In this document: in pieces, positions 38,535 through 50,600 of the stretch
Layout of the letters: every line of letters begins with the position of its first letter
How positions within the stretch are numbered: the first letter of the stretch is position 1
DNA from: Thermomucor indicae-seudaticae
Taxonomy: Eukaryota; Mucoromycota; Mucoromycetes; Mucorales; Lichtheimiaceae
Direction of reading: 5' to 3'
NCBI GenBank assembly: GCA_000787465.1
Contig: JSYX01000069.1
Coordinates: 1 to 64,000, forward strand
Length of the DNA: 64,000 nucleotides
The notes under the pieces: generated by a model
Databases searched by the model: none
Seen by the model: only the letters and a program-made list of their open reading frames with translations
What the model was told of the DNA's origin: nothing
Made by a program: the position numbers and the translations under genes

Positions 38535-38687
38535 ATGACAAATATTTCTGTGTGTCATCCCACAAACAACGCAGATACTTCGTACATACAAGTCCTTCGT
38601 GAGGAAGGGTCAAATGCTCGTTACAAGGTATCATGGGTGCACAAAGGACAAAAACACTGTGTCACATACTCAGGACCGAAGGCTTGA
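38535..38687 (+). CDS. Small hypothetical protein (50 aa) or first exon
   Basis: A 50-codon frame starts after a run of unstructured leader and contains ADTSYIQVLREEGSNARYKV. A possible donor (GTATCA) follows RYK, and a downstream segment after a CAG at about 38700 reads LGFGLCPYDSNLPLS. The gene could therefore be two or three exons ending near 38820. I do not recognise a family. It is divergent from the MYND gene. Confidence 0.3.
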   Translation: MTNISVCHPTNNADTSYIQVLREEGSNARYKVSWVHKGQKHCVTYSGPKA

Positions 38688-39284
38688 ACATCTATCTGTC
38701 AGGAAGAACGTCTTGGCTTTGGTTTATGCCCCTACGACTCCAACCTCCCCTTGTCAGGAACATGTCGTGATGCAGTATATTCGTCGCACAATTACTGTTT
38801 TTTCTGACTCGAAACTTACAAGGTCGCCAGATAATCGATTGATGTGTCACTATGAAGCAAATCATATCTATTTGTTCTTACAGACAATAGTTAAGAAACA
38901 TCGTCATTATACTATAAGAAGAAGTAGTACTCTTGCCGATGCAAGTCATCTGAAACATGTCCCTGTCAGTCCGTTGACGAGAGCACTGCCTACACAGGTA
39001 CACAATAAGTATGCCACTCTATATATCTTTCCATGAGTACGCAAACGATAAGAGTGCATACTAGTGGGAAATTAATTCTATACATATTCATACTCACATC
39101 AACCCACGAGACTGTGGCATACTGTTGATTGCCCTGACTGATATCACGTTCAGAGCCTGAACTCAGGGAGACGGGCATTCCGAAAAAGGAACGCTCGCGT
39201 CACTGTGACCGTTCTTTGTCCTTGATCAGTTGGGTGGGCAAAGGCACGAGAGCTCGCGTTCTTTATTCTTTCTTCGACGCACAA
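38688..39284. other. Intergenic region upstream of the cyclin gene
   Basis: No supported gene is seen. The first 150 nt may belong to the possible small gene on its left. The remainder probably includes the cyclin promoter. Confidence 0.4.
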
Positions 39285-41146
39285 ATGGATCAACTAAAGA
39301 AAGTGAATGTAAGCTAACACAACAAAATTTCTCCTTCGTGGAATAAAAAAAATATATGGCTTTAAATTGTTACTGTGAGCTTGTTTCTTACAATCTGGAT
39401 TTCTGCTTGATAGCCACATTCACGGCAATCAAAAGCCCGAGCAAGCAGAATATGCGAAAATGACGTTGAAGAGTTAGTAACAAAGAAAGACGTTCAAGAA
39501 TTAGCGACCAGAAAAGAAGAAGTATCAGGTGCATCTCCTGTTGAATCGGGAGTAAGGGGATCAAGTTCAAAAGCTGACGTACCAAGTCCAAAAGCTGACC
39601 AGGCACTCGATCTACGAAAAGCACTACTCAAAGAAAAGAGCAATAAGATCAAAGAAAGGGTGCGAGTTATGGTTTTGTTGGCGACTCCTCGAACTTTAGA
39701 TCCTGACAGTCATTTCATGTCTAGATTGCGAAAAAAGTCGGGAAGTCAGATCAAGCAGACCAGAGCGATGACGGAGTTCAAGAGGAAACGAGCAAAGCCC
39801 TTCCAAAAGACGAACAGGAGGTGCCAAGTGAAGAAATCAAGGAGTTTTTTTCTGACAACGCCGAGAGATACAAAGCAAAAGATGATTATAATACCGCGGA
39901 AATTGTTCCAGTGTTACCCATCATCGTCCCCGACCGTATAAAGCATCGCTTCAATCCGGCATATATCCAAACAGAATCCACGTCAAATAAGCATTACCGA
40001 GATCCTGAGTCAGAAACATTCCAAACGTCTAAGAGAACTCGAAATACTCGCTATCAGTTTACACGTAAAGAGGATATACCCATGAAGCATTTTGGAAGCG
40101 ATACTATAATTGACGCTGATACGTACGAAGCGGCCCTCAGATACGACGAAGAGCTGGAGCTACGAGCAAAACAAGCCATGCTGAAAGACAACCGCGACCT
40201 TGCAGCGGCAGATTGGACGGATCCAATGCTAGTAGCCGAGTATGAAGAGGAAATATTTGAGCATTTACGTGAATCCGAGGTTGGTGCGCGAACTAATGAT
40301 CCGTGTTCTCTTTTCCTTTAACGTTATCTTGCTTAAACCTCCTGTAGCGCGAAACGCTTCCAGAGTCCAACTATGTTTTGAACCAACAACACGAAGTTAC
40401 ATGGAAAATGCGAGGCGTGCTGATCGACTGGATCATCGAATTGCATTATATTTTCCAGCTTCTCCCGGAGACGCTGTACCTGGCTGTAAATATCATTGAC
40501 AGATTCTTATCAAAGAGGACCGTAGCTCTCGGAAAGCTGCAGCTCGTTGGCGTCGCTGCTCTATTTATCGCGACAAAGTTTGAGGAGGTTGTATCGCCGC
40601 GGTTGAGAGACCTGCTAATAACTGCCGACAAATCACTCAAGGAAGAAGATTTACTCAAAGCAGAACGATTCATTCTGCAAACGATTGACTTCAAGTTGTG
40701 CTATCCGAACCCTCTAAACTTCCTGCGGCGCGCGTCGAAAACTGAAGACTACGATATGCATTCGCGAATGCTAGCAAAATATTTCCTGGAGATATCGGTC
40801 GTTGATCATCACTTTATTGGTATTCCGCCCTCCAAAGTAGCCGCAGCAGCGCTGTGGCTCTCTCAGAGAATGCTTGATAAGGGTGATTGGGTAACGTTGA
40901 TTTAGTTTATCCATTTGCGAAAAAAAAGGACGGGGTCCTAATAACTTGTTCTCTTACCAGACCGAGGAAATTTCTGAGCTAGCGGGTTACAAGGCGCATG
41001 AATTGAGGCCGATTGTTCAAATGATGCTTGACTTTTTAGCAAAGCCTATTACTCATGATGCCTTCTTCCGGAAATGGGCTTCCAAGCGGTTAATGAAGGC
41101 AAGCATATTCGCACGCAGCTGGCTCCAACAGTACTACAACAAATGA
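39285..41146 (+). CDS. B-type mitotic cyclin
   Basis: This is the regulatory partner of Cdk1 for mitotic entry. A tiny first exon (MDQLKKVN) is followed by an N-terminal region rich in Lys, Glu and Ser. Next comes the pre-box segment DWTDPMLVAEYEEEIFEHLR. The cyclin box opens VTWKMRGVLIDWIIELHYIF and contains LPETLYLAVNIIDRFLSKR and LQLVGVAALFIATKFEE, the MRxxLxDW and KFEE signatures of B-type cyclins. The C-terminal fold has YPNPLNFLRRASKTEDYD and SKVAAAALWLSQRMLDKGDW. The last exon ends FARSWLQQYYNK at 41146. A destruction-box-like RKALLKEKSN sits near residue 75, but its spacing is off the standard consensus. About four introns are present. Confidence 0.92.
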
Positions 41147-41796
41147 ACAGCAAATATGCCATTCTAGTTTTTCTCCCTTCATGACCATGCTTTGCGCATT
41201 CTGTAATTTTCTCTTTTGCAGACACATAAAATTGTTGAGTTTATGGAAAGACAGATCAAATCTTTCGGGGTTGGTTGGCTTCATGTTTGTGTAGGAGCCT
41301 GGCTGATCAAAGAAGCAAAAATCGAGACAGCGAGACTGCCTGAGGCCAATAATCAAAATGCTGAAGACGAGACCGCCAGTCGCAAAACCGCGTATAAAGA
41401 AGCTTGGAGAAAAAACACGCGCATTTAATTCCTCCCTATCTTTCAACTTACGTCTCTCGTTAATCCAATTACGAGATCTATTTTTCCTAAGACTATTTTT
41501 TTCTAAAAGGGTTTCCTTACCTTCCATGGATCGACTACAAACACAACGCACTACAATATGTCACTAGCTGATGACTGCACTAAACTGTACTTCTTCTAAG
41601 GATTCTCAGCACAACATGATAGATCGGCTAACGGGAATGTTAATTCTCTCCGTTTTGGAGAGTGCATGGTACAAACCACTTTGTGGTCATGGTATCTCAA
41701 AAGTTCTTCATTTATTCCACTCTTGTTCATGTCGTTGTTTAGAGTGTCGATATGTTTATATATATATATACAGTACAATCGCTTTTCATCGTCTCC
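41147..41796. other. Convergent intergenic region, no supported gene
   Basis: Between the cyclin stop and the V-ATPase stop there are only short frames with no domain. A TA-rich tract lies at about 41756-41771. Confidence 0.5.
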
Positions 41797-42678
41797 TTAA
41801 ACGCACACTGTATTGTCTGCCTTAGCGTTCATAATCAGCGCAACGATAAGACCGTATAGACCGAGAACTTCGGCAAAAATAAGAATCAGAACCATGGTAA
41901 CGAAAAGCCGGGTTTCTCGCGCGTAACCGCGAACACACTGAAGCAAAAAAAAAACAAATCAGCCTATTGCCATTATGCAGCTTACTCTTTTTCTCGCGAC
42001 TCACGTAATCGCCGACAACACCAATTGCGTAACCAGCTGCCAATCCACCGAAACCTACGGATAAACCTGCACCGAGTGCCACAAATCCACTAAGAAATCA
42101 TTCTGTCAGTTGGTTGCTTAATACGCGTACTAGAAAGATGTTCTACGTACGAAAACAAAGAGTAGCCTGAACTGGGCGAAACTATCAAAGTAAAACCAGA
42201 TAAGTCATGGACGAAATCAACAAGAGCACACTACAACATACGTTGACCCGCCAGCAACACGGCCACAACAAGACCATATACAGCGATGATACCACTCATG
42301 ACGACTGGAATAAGCGACTAGAAAAACTTTCAGCATTTGCCTGGTGAAACGAAGAAGCGGCACGCTCCCACCTTCATGACGAGCTCAGGGCGGAAAGGAC
42401 CAATGCCTGCAATACCGATGCCTGCCTTGGAGGTTCCGTATGCTGCTCCTAAAGCTACCCTTTTACTATTAACTCCCCAAACAAAACGGAAACGAAGCAA
42501 TGGACAAAGTTTCTTTCGGGCAACGTACAACTAAATGTCATCTAGTGTTTCAGAATGCGCGTGAGCTCGACACCGATTGTGATAAAGGCCTGCGTAATGG
42601 AAGCGCTCATACCGCAGCAAACACACCGGCAAATCCAAAGAATGGTGCATACGTTGGACAATACGTGGCAGGATCCAT
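41797..42678 (-). CDS. VMA11: V-type ATPase proteolipid subunit c' (Vma11-like)
   Basis: This is a membrane-ring subunit of the vacuolar proton pump. The start [20 protein letters not shown] (42678) is typical. Exons then give [47 protein letters not shown] and [20 protein letters not shown]. The last helix contains [18 protein letters not shown] with the proton-carrying Glu. The GIGIAGIG and [11 protein letters not shown] stretches match subunit c' (Vma11) better than subunit c (Vma3). The stop is TAA at 41797-41799. Four or more short introns are present, and the junction after the first exon was not resolved. A c/c' misassignment is possible. Confidence 0.88.
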
Positions 42679-43151
42679 TTTGTTTGCTTGTGACGAAGTG
42701 GAAGTTTGGCCTCACAATCCAACAGAGACGTTGGTGATGAGTAGGCGGAGTTTCCCTTACCCTGAAATGTCTTGAACGCTTAGCTTTTCCTGCGAGTTGT
42801 ACCGTCCCAGAAGAGGAACGTCAGTCTTCCTCCAATGTATCAAGGACTGGACGCAGGAAACCACGAATGCAACCTTTGTTTTTGCATGACTATTGACTTT
42901 GGACCTTTTCTTTTTTATATGCAGCAATGAGCGGACAAAAGCTTATCCGGTCGTTCTATTGCTACAGAAGCAAGAACTCGAAGTAGAGAGACCAAGGTTG
43001 ATGATATCTTCATTAATCCTACAATATCTTGCTGGCGTTACCAGAGTATAATTACATTTTTACAAGTATTACATTAGAGTTGGCTTATTTGCTGCATAAA
43101 ACCCAGCATTTTTATTCCTAACTGCATTGTTATGGTCAATAAGTCTATTTA
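42679..43151. other. Intergenic region between SEC1 3' end and VMA11 start
   Basis: This stretch holds the VMA11 promoter side and the SEC1 downstream region. No gene or clear motif is seen. Confidence 0.5.
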
Positions 43152-46053
43152 TTAACCAAATAGCTTCTTCAGCCCTTTCTTCTTCTTCTTCTCCGTCTCA
43201 CCGGCTTTCTCAGTCGGGACAGGCGTTGAGCTGGTTCCACCGCTGCGTATACTTGAGCTGCTCAAGCTTACATGCGAACTAGAAGGATTTAGATGTGGGA
43301 CGTGAGGAAGCAGGGATGAAGCTTTGCTTTGAGGCGGTGAGGGCGGAACATAGGGTGCTATTACTGGCTTGACAGCCGGTGGAGGCAGTCGTAGATTTGC
43401 CAAGTCGTTGACAAACTTTTCCGGACGGACAATTTCCGTTCCACCTAGCAAAGCGAGTCAGTCAGACAATGCGACAGAACTAGAGTCTATGACTTACCAA
43501 TGTATATGTCCCTCTCATACTCTCTGCTTACTTCGTAAGCAGACCGTACCTCCGAGTAGCTAAGGCCTCCGATCATAAACACAATCAGCTTGGCACCGTT
43601 CGCAGATCTCGGCTGACCCTGTACTCGGCAGGTTAATGCTAAGGCATACCATGCTTTACGAAGAATGACTTACTGGTAACGTGTTTGGCTTTTTGGTCCA
43701 TGTCGGCTTTGTGGTCCGTAGCGAGACGCCGCTCGATGGAATACCTGGGTTGGCAGCGGCTCCAAAACCTGTCTCGTCGGCTCCTTCCATGTCAGACTGC
43801 CGCGTGTAGGCGTATTGCGCGGGATCCAACGAGTTCGTCAGTTGTGCCTAATGATATTTTAACATCCTTCGAGTGACCGCGACCAACTATGGCGTACGTA
43901 CTTTCATAATCCTTTTTATAGTAGGTACGTATCGAGACAGCTCATATGGAGCTTCCTCTTCTCGAGGCGTCCTTTTCCTATCTTTTTTCTTGCGAAGAGA
44001 TTTTTCTCCCGGTTTCTGCCGAGGTCTTGTTACTTGCACGCCGAGCAGCTTCAAGTTGTCAATGGCATTCCAATACTCCTTTTGCAGTTTTGCATGCCAT
44101 AGCAGCTTTCTTTTATCGTCGTCGAAAAGACCGTCTTTCGATAATATATAGAGCATCAAAAGACGCACTTTGTCAATTTGGCTGGCAAAGGTGTCAGTTT
44201 GGGTGTTGTTTGCTTTGTATAACACTTGTGTACCTGACATAAGGATCATCCAAGAGTGGTACCATATCCAAAACAATTGTTTTCGGCACTTCACCATCCA
44301 CTGTTTCGCCTGTAGACATGTTCTATAAAGCAGTTTAGCATTACAGATATGCTAGCCAAAATGGCATGCTTTACTTGTTCTAGGTTCCCCACAGAGCTTA
44401 GCTTTCTCTTCTCGAAAACAGACAAACATTCTTGTGCAATACTAAGATGTGCAGAATACTATGCTCATCCAAAAAATATCAATTACATGTCCAAGCCCTT
44501 TTTAAACACTCTCAAATAACGTACCTTGGCCTTCATGTCCTGGAATTGCGGGAGATTACTAAGCATTTCTTTCATATCCTTCAAGGTTTTGGCCGAGTCC
44601 TTGGGTGGACCAGATCTGTCACTGTGAAAGGAAGGTATTGTAACCTCGAACTGTGAATAGCCACCAACTTAGTCACAGGGAATGCTTACCCACTTTGTAC
44701 TGCAGTTTTGTTCTCTTCGAGGAACTTGTTGAAATCTTCAATAAGGCGGTTGGTACAATCAGCAATATGCAGATGGCGGATGGATTTATATACGGAGTCT
44801 TCCTCATCTAATACAACTTCTTTGCTGCCTATCGACCCATCAGCCTGATTGAACTCGTACGTATATTTGATTCCGGTTCCATTTTCGGTATCTTCTATCG
44901 GTAACAGATCGTTGATCATCGCCTGGTACGTAAATTCATGCAACAGCGGAGCATTAACGTCGACGCTGCGATCCAAAATCAGTAACGTGGCTCGAGGTTG
45001 TGGTGGGTTGCGTGGTGGCTATGCAAAAATTGATGAGTTTCCATTTGCAAAATACAGCAGCAAGAGATTTTCCATTTACCGGGAAGTTGGGATTAAGACG
45101 GCAAAAGTTGTCTATTTCATGCTGCAGGATGGTTGCAAGTTCTCGAGGAAATGATCTTCTTGGGGCGTTATCGGCTTCTTCCGTAGTCGGTGGTGCAACC
45201 TGATACCGAATGATGGGATCTTCACCGAGCGTAGCACAAAGCGACAAGAGCTATTGCAAAAGTGTTAGAGGAACGTATTTTCTGCTCAAGTACCTCGCGA
45301 TTGTCGAAAAACTTACCTGCTTGGCCATCGTCCTCAGCGCATGGTCTGGGTCTGCATACGGATCTGTCCCGTATATGGAAAAGAAGCCCGTTGGAGGGTC
45401 GACCGTGAATACCGCCGATTCCTTGACTACAAATTAAGCTTGTGAGCTCGCACACTCAGCTCATGAATTCCCCCAGCTACATACCCATAAAATCGACGTA
45501 CATCTCCTTCAAGCTCTGTATATATTCTGAAGCACCAGTTGACTTAAGCTTATGATTTAAATCTGCGAATAATTGATCGTCAAGGCCTATGGAAACCTGA
45601 TAAGTCGCAGAATTACGCGAATTGAATCCCACTTGTCTCGTACCGTTCGTAAAATGGACGTATGCTCCTTTATACATTGGCGTTTTGTACGCTGAAAAGT
45701 CGTCGATCAAGCGTAGTACTGATTCACGGCAAGGAGTCAAAAAGTAGATGGCATCCAATGTCGGATATGGCTGTCTGGTCTTCTCAATGTTCTCCACCAC
45801 TAATATAGTATAATCAGTCAATCGAAGCGTACTGTTTCTTAAACTTCAGCTCCCTTACAAGTCACCTGCAGACAACCAAATATCAGCGACCAGTTCTCGC
45901 ACGTATTAACCCATGCCATCGCTATCTGAAGCTTACATTTTCCTCCAAGATATCGTACATTTTGCAAGCAGCATTCAGGATCTGTGAGCTCTTGGAGTCT
46001 ACTACCACAATCTTCCACTTGTTCGGTGGTTGCACAGCTCTAATACTATCCAT
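43152..46053 (-). CDS. SEC1: Sec1/Munc18 protein for exocytosis
   Basis: SM proteins bind plasma-membrane SNARE complexes and are needed for vesicle fusion during secretion and hyphal tip growth. The start at 46053 gives MDSIRAVQPPNKWKIVVVDS, a standard Sec1 opening. Downstream exons include YPTLDAIYFLTPCRESVLRL, FFSIYGTDPYADPDHALRTM, LLILDRSVDVNAPLLHEFTY and LKLLGVQVTRPRQKPGE. LIVFMIGGLSYSEVRSAYEV precedes the final block starting GTEIVRPEKFVNDLANL. The C-terminal tail is Ser/Pro-rich and ends in a Lys cluster (KKKKKGLKKLFG), which could contact acidic lipids. At least six short introns occur. A Sec1 rather than Sly1 or Vps33 assignment rests on the GGLSYSE and domain-1 sequences. Confidence 0.92.
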
Positions 46054-46558
46054 TAGACCTATTATGTACGGTGCATAAGTGAGCGCGTCGGTCGAAGAAG
46101 CCGTTATATGTTTATGGTTTTAGCAGCATATTATAATACTTGCGCTTGCGCATGATTTCTATGATTCCCGTCATGTCTGCTGCTAGTTTGTCGCTGTTAT
46201 AGCGGGGGGTTGATGATGCTTCAAACGATCGTGCACAAGTACGAATGGATGTTTCTCTCGTAAAGAACTAATGGCAACTAGCCAATATACAAGCTTGCCA
46301 GTAAGAAAGCTGCTCCGCTGTTGTTCGGTCATGCAACGAATGAAGGCTTGCCTGCTAATTGAATCACTGATGAGTTAAAAGCACAAAGGAGACATGCGTG
46401 GTTCCAACACCGCGCCGGCTAATTGCTTAATTCGGGAATCATGCTTTCAGCAATGCCCGACCGAGACTCTTTATTGTTTGTCACGCCAATCCAAAAACCA
46501 GCACAAGTTATTTGAACTTTCCGGGGCCATTATAGAGTTCTTTTCCCTTTTGACACGT
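46054..46558. other. Intergenic region upstream of SEC1
   Basis: No supported gene is seen. It contains the SEC1 promoter side and the 3' flank of the small mitochondrial-type gene. Confidence 0.5.
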
Positions 46559-46816
46559 TTATGCATCTTGTTTCTTTTTCTCCTCCAACATTCTGATTCG
46601 ATTTTCCAGTTGGCTGATTTGCTCTTCCGATTCCAGTCTATATTCCTGATATTCAAGATGTTGCCATAGTAGCTGCCAGCCTAAAGTTGTTGCAGTTGCA
46701 ATCAGGGTGCATTTAACCAACGGCGTGCCATATCGGTAATAAAATGATCCCGAGGAAGATCCTGTCGAATAGCCGCGTCTCTGCACCGCATGCCGAGTCA
46801 AATTGCGGAACATCAT
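46559..46816 (-). CDS. Small mitochondrial-type membrane protein (85 aa)
   Basis: A compact single-exon frame starts MMFRNLTRHAVQRRGYSTGS, a good mitochondrial presequence with a possible cleavage site after RRGYS. A transmembrane segment follows (LVKCTLIATATTLGWQLLW), then a charged coiled-coil tail (EYRLESEEQISQLENRIRML). The layout suggests an inner-membrane protein of the kind seen among respiratory-complex assembly factors. I do not recognise the family. Confidence 0.65.
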   Translation of the reverse strand: MMFRNLTRHAVQRRGYSTGSSSGSFYYRYGTPLVKCTLIATATTLGWQLLWQHLEYQEYRLESEEQISQLENRIRMLEEKKKQDA

Positions 46817-47315
46817 CTAAACGAGCGGTAGCCATTAGCCTTCTGGACATCCACGATGGGTTCATCGACTGACCTCGCAAAAGTAGCTGGCGATCTGCGG
46901 GACAGAAACAACTGTCCTTAAAGTTTTGTTTACGCTTTAAGATTCAGATGCCGACCACAGAACATGTTCCTTTGCCTGACTCCTGAGGGTCCAAGTACGA
47001 GACAGAGCACCGAGTTTCATTAGCAAAGCGTATGGGACGCGCTAAGAGTATACGAGTCTGCGCTGCTACGTGAAAATTAGAACGAGCACAAACGTGGCAC
47101 GCTGACCAAACGACTCGCAAAAGACCGGCACCACCGCTAAAGGCTCGCGAAAGTAACGAGATAGAAAATTGCCGGCTAGTGAGCATGTTGACTTGGTTGA
47201 CAGGATATATTACATACATGCGCATGGAACCAAAACTTTAAAAGAAGAACATTATGCAACAAAGAATACATATAAGAAAGGCTATTGTTGAAAGACAGCA
47301 AGAGTAACTGGATTT
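46817..47315. other. Intergenic region, no supported gene
   Basis: A minus-strand frame at 46944-47225 includes MLTSRQFSISLLSRAFSGGA, which resembles a presequence, but what follows has no recognisable domain. I leave it uncalled. Confidence 0.4.
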
Positions 47316-49179
47316 CTAGAAGGAAAATGCAGCAGGCGGGCAGGCCGTCATTTGGGGCATAGACGCCATGGTATCCATTGGGAGATCTAGGAAGAAACTG
47401 CGGTTAATACAACAAATCATACATATGAAATGGGTAAGCAAACCTAAGGATTTTGGAGGGTGTTCTTCAGAAAACATGCGGACGGCAGTGTCATCACTTT
47501 CGTTTTCATAGCTGGCGCAACTGTCCGGCCTTTTTACTCCTATGTCATGCAAGCTTGGGGCAGGAAAGTAGTCCGGAAACCTTTCCCTCTCGAGATACAT
47601 TTGCTTTCGTGTAACCAGCTTTTCCTGAAGCTGCTTTCCCAGATGCACTACGATTTCGACGCTATTATCCAACCTGTGCACAGGTTTCGTGTTCGGGCAC
47701 AGAAACCAGTATTTGCGAAGGAAACTAGGTGGGACGAACCAATGATCCGGATTTCCAGGCGAGCCGCCGAGGAACGTTGCTGTCCGGATTAGCGAGTTAA
47801 ACAGTTCGTCAGCATCATAAAAGTCCTGGAATAGAATCATTTGGTCACGCATGGTGGCACCAGGAATCACGTCGATTCTAACATCATGTGGCACGTTGCG
47901 CTGTAGCTCGGCTGACATCATATTGACCTTCGTATCAGTACCGAAAAGGAAGAACACTGTGGAAGAAAACATGCGCATACTCACTCGGCTCGAGGAATTC
48001 GTTCTTTTTGCTGGCTTTGCGTATCCGACGCATCAGGTTCACATATTCGATAGGTGACATGGGTGGATAGATCTTTGGTTCGTCAGACATTGATTCGTCG
48101 AAAAGAACACACGTAGAATCATCTTCTTCATCATCGTTGGTTGCTACTAGATCGGCAGCGCTGATCAATGGAACTGTCGAACCTTGATGGTCTATTGTTG
48201 GTTCGGAAGCCCATAGCTCCGACAGCGGGTCGTTATAAGGCTGCTGAAGGTCCTCGTGTTTGATGGCATCGTCCGTTGTTTCTTTGGGCTTTGTATTATA
48301 GTTTTGTAGAGATAAGCGCCACTCGGGTGGAATCAAGGCAGTAAGTTCAGGCGGTGTTCGATCGATTGTGAAGTCAGGGCGGGTGATTTGATCAATAAAG
48401 TTCGACATAAGATCCGTGTGAAGCAACTGTTGGAAGAGCGGGGAATCAAGTTGACTGGCGTCAAAGGTTTGCAGTTGCGGAGCCAGCACGGATACGGTCT
48501 GTGTCAAATCCAAAGGTGGAAGTGGCGTTACTTGCGGCATCTCTGTGGTATTGAAGCTACCAGGCATGACATTTCCATTGCTCATAAGCTGCGGGGATGT
48601 TAACAGTGCTTCCAGCGCACAGTCTGTGAAACTGCTGTTTGTTGAAGGAGAAGAATTGTGTGTGGGTGTTGCAGGGCTGTCTACTGCAACCTTGGACTCC
48701 AAAGTGACGATATGCATATCTTTATCCAGAAAGAATTCAAGTGTCTGCGGAACACCTTTGGTCTGGGACACCAACAATTTCTCCACACCGAGATGATCCC
48801 TGTCACCCGTGTCTGTAAAGTCAGGGACGTCTACTCTGTTGGCATGGCAAGCAAGCTTGAGCTTCAAGACATATCCCTTCAAATAACGGTTTTCATATTG
48901 TAATTCTTCCACTTTGCGTCGAAGCATATTGGCTTCGCGTAAGGCTTGATCACGTAGCTGCAAACATCGTTTGACTGTCGCTTCCGCTTCCCGCATTTCA
49001 CGGCGTTTTCTCTCACGAAAAGCTCTCTGTGCAGCGCGGTTTTGAGCTTTTCGTTGAGCTGGTGAAGGTGGATTTGGCTTTCTCCCTGGTTTCTTACGAG
49101 GTCGGATAGGTTTGCCGTTTTCGTCAAGGTTGCCAAGCTCGACCTGAGGATCGAAATGTTCAAAAGCAATATCTCCCAT
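47316..49179 (-). CDS. bZIP transcription factor with DUF3425-type C-terminus (paralogue A)
   Basis: This is a Pap1/Yap-type regulator. The start at 49179 gives MGDIAFEHF. The basic region RKAQNRAAQRAFRERKRREM carries the N-x-x-A-Q-x-x-F-R signature of the AP-1/Yap class, preceded by RPRKKPGRKPNP, and a leucine-zipper-like coil follows. A long acidic, Ser/Thr-rich middle leads to the C-terminal domain VPHDVRIDVIPGATMRDQMI with FLGGSPGNPDHWFVPPSFLR. The best junction is a 73-nt intron (47912-47984) giving EFLEPTELQRNVPHD, matching the other paralogue. The last exon boundary near 47400-47447 is ambiguous, so the 3' end is uncertain. It is divergent from a GPI-type gene and from paralogue B. Confidence 0.9.
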
Positions 49180-49753
49180 ACTTGGAAATATGCAATAAAA
49201 AGGAGCGTTTGGAACGACGGAAGGAGGTGGTGGGGAGAAAGAAATACAAATGAAATTAACGCAGCAAATTAAATACGTCGGGGAAGAAAAGGGAAAATGG
49301 TTTATACTCAAGAACGTTTGGTGGGAAGATGAAAAAGAGAAGAGAGTGGCGGGGGACAAAAGTTATAGACTGAACAGACAGAATCCTTGAAGTGCATTGA
49401 TGAGCCAAAACTGTTAAGGCAAAACTTTTTATTCATGGAAGCCTTCTCAATGAAGCCCCAGTTGCTGGTCACGCGAAAAATATATGACCGTTCTTGATTC
49501 ACGTGCATTTTCCCTTTTAAACACGATCCCGTAACACAGACGTATGCACGCGGGACAATGTTCGAGCCCAAATCTCGATACCACAGCATGTCTGCTAAAG
49601 TGACAGAAATAGATGCACGTAATACTGTAATTCATGGAAAAAATGGAGATATGAAATATTCCAATAGAGAATGAAGGGATATTGCAAGAGTCTTATAAAT
49701 GGGCTCCATGTTCCTATCCACAGACCATTACACCATTTTCTTCCGTTACCATC
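49180..49753. promoter_or_regulatory. Divergent promoter region of bZIP A and the GPI-type gene
   Basis: The 574-nt spacer separates two outward-facing genes. A TATAAAT box at 49694-49700 lies about 55 nt upstream of the ATG at 49754, a plausible TATA element for the small secreted protein. No Yap-type TTACTAA site was identified by eye. Confidence 0.55.
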
Positions 49754-50401
49754 ATGAAGCTTCTTACAGTCTTGTCTGTATTTGCTTTTTTCGCAGTTAC
49801 CTGCTACGCAGCATGCGATTGCCCTAATACTTCAGACCCTGAATCCCAAAAGTGCATGGCGAAATGCGGTAAGTGGCCGATAAGAAAGTGGTCTTCTTCG
49901 TGGGAATGTCTTGCCTGATGGATTTCGTTTAGTAACCGAAGCTGATGATTGTATCACAAGCTGCCACGGTGACACGTCCTGCTACGAAGGATGCATTCGC
50001 GACAAATGGTTAGTCCCCAATTGGACATACAATGATGGACGACATGTGCCAGAAGACTTACACCATTTTGCATTATACAGGCCAGTACAACTTGATCGCT
50101 TGAAGGCAGCGGCTGCCTCATCCGCAACTGCAACAGCTGCACCCTCGTCGACCGCATCGATCGCGCAAAAGGCGCAATCTTCAGGTACAGTTCAATATAG
50201 AGTCTTCATATCGGTATAATTTTCTTACTTATCCAATCAGTTTTGCCGTCAGCGTCGCAGCCTTCTAGCCTTTCATCCGCGTCTGGCTCGAGTGCTGTCA
50301 AGTCAACAAGCGTAAACGCAGGTTCATCCACATTGCCACAGCAAGTCTTGGTTGCTATGTCCCTTATTAGCGTTTTTGCTACATATCTCACATTTGTCTA
50401 A
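49754..50401 (+). CDS. Small cysteine-rich GPI-type surface protein (151 aa)
   Basis: Four exons join cleanly: 49754-49868, 49933-50008, 50081-50184 and 50241-50401. The protein begins with a signal peptide (MKLLTVLSVFAFFAVTCYAA). A short cysteine domain follows, with CDC and three C-x3-C pairs (CMAKC, CITSC, CYEGC). A Ser/Thr/Ala-rich stalk comes next, and the C-terminal hydrophobic stretch (QVLVAMSLISVFATYLTFV) is preceded by small residues, as expected for GPI attachment. The product is probably anchored at the plasma membrane or cell wall. I do not recognise a specific family. It sits between two paralogous bZIP genes. Confidence 0.85.
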
Positions 50402-50600
50402 ATGCTCCCTTGAGCATGTACTGCAAAATCACATATTCCAAAAGATGTTGCTCAGATACCTATACTTTGGTAGACTAACTACGAGAAAAATTTCACGTGG
50501 GAAGGTTACCTTAATAAACGGAGAAAAGATTCTCCCTATGCCAGCCAGCTAAAATGTTCATGTTAAGTTTCGCTCTTCTCTAAGATCACTGCGTTTTCAT

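Noticed and set aside
41216..41428. Extra gene downstream of the cyclin
   Set aside because: A short frame in what is probably the cyclin 3' UTR, with no domain.
46944..47225. Possible mitochondrial protein with presequence-like start
   Set aside because: Only the first 20 residues look convincing; the rest has no domain and no good splice sites.
47957..47984. A 28-nt intron in bZIP paralogue A
   Set aside because: It keeps the frame, but a 73-nt intron from the same donor to a TCAG acceptor at 47912 also keeps the frame and gives EFLEPTELQRNVPHD, which matches the other paralogue better.
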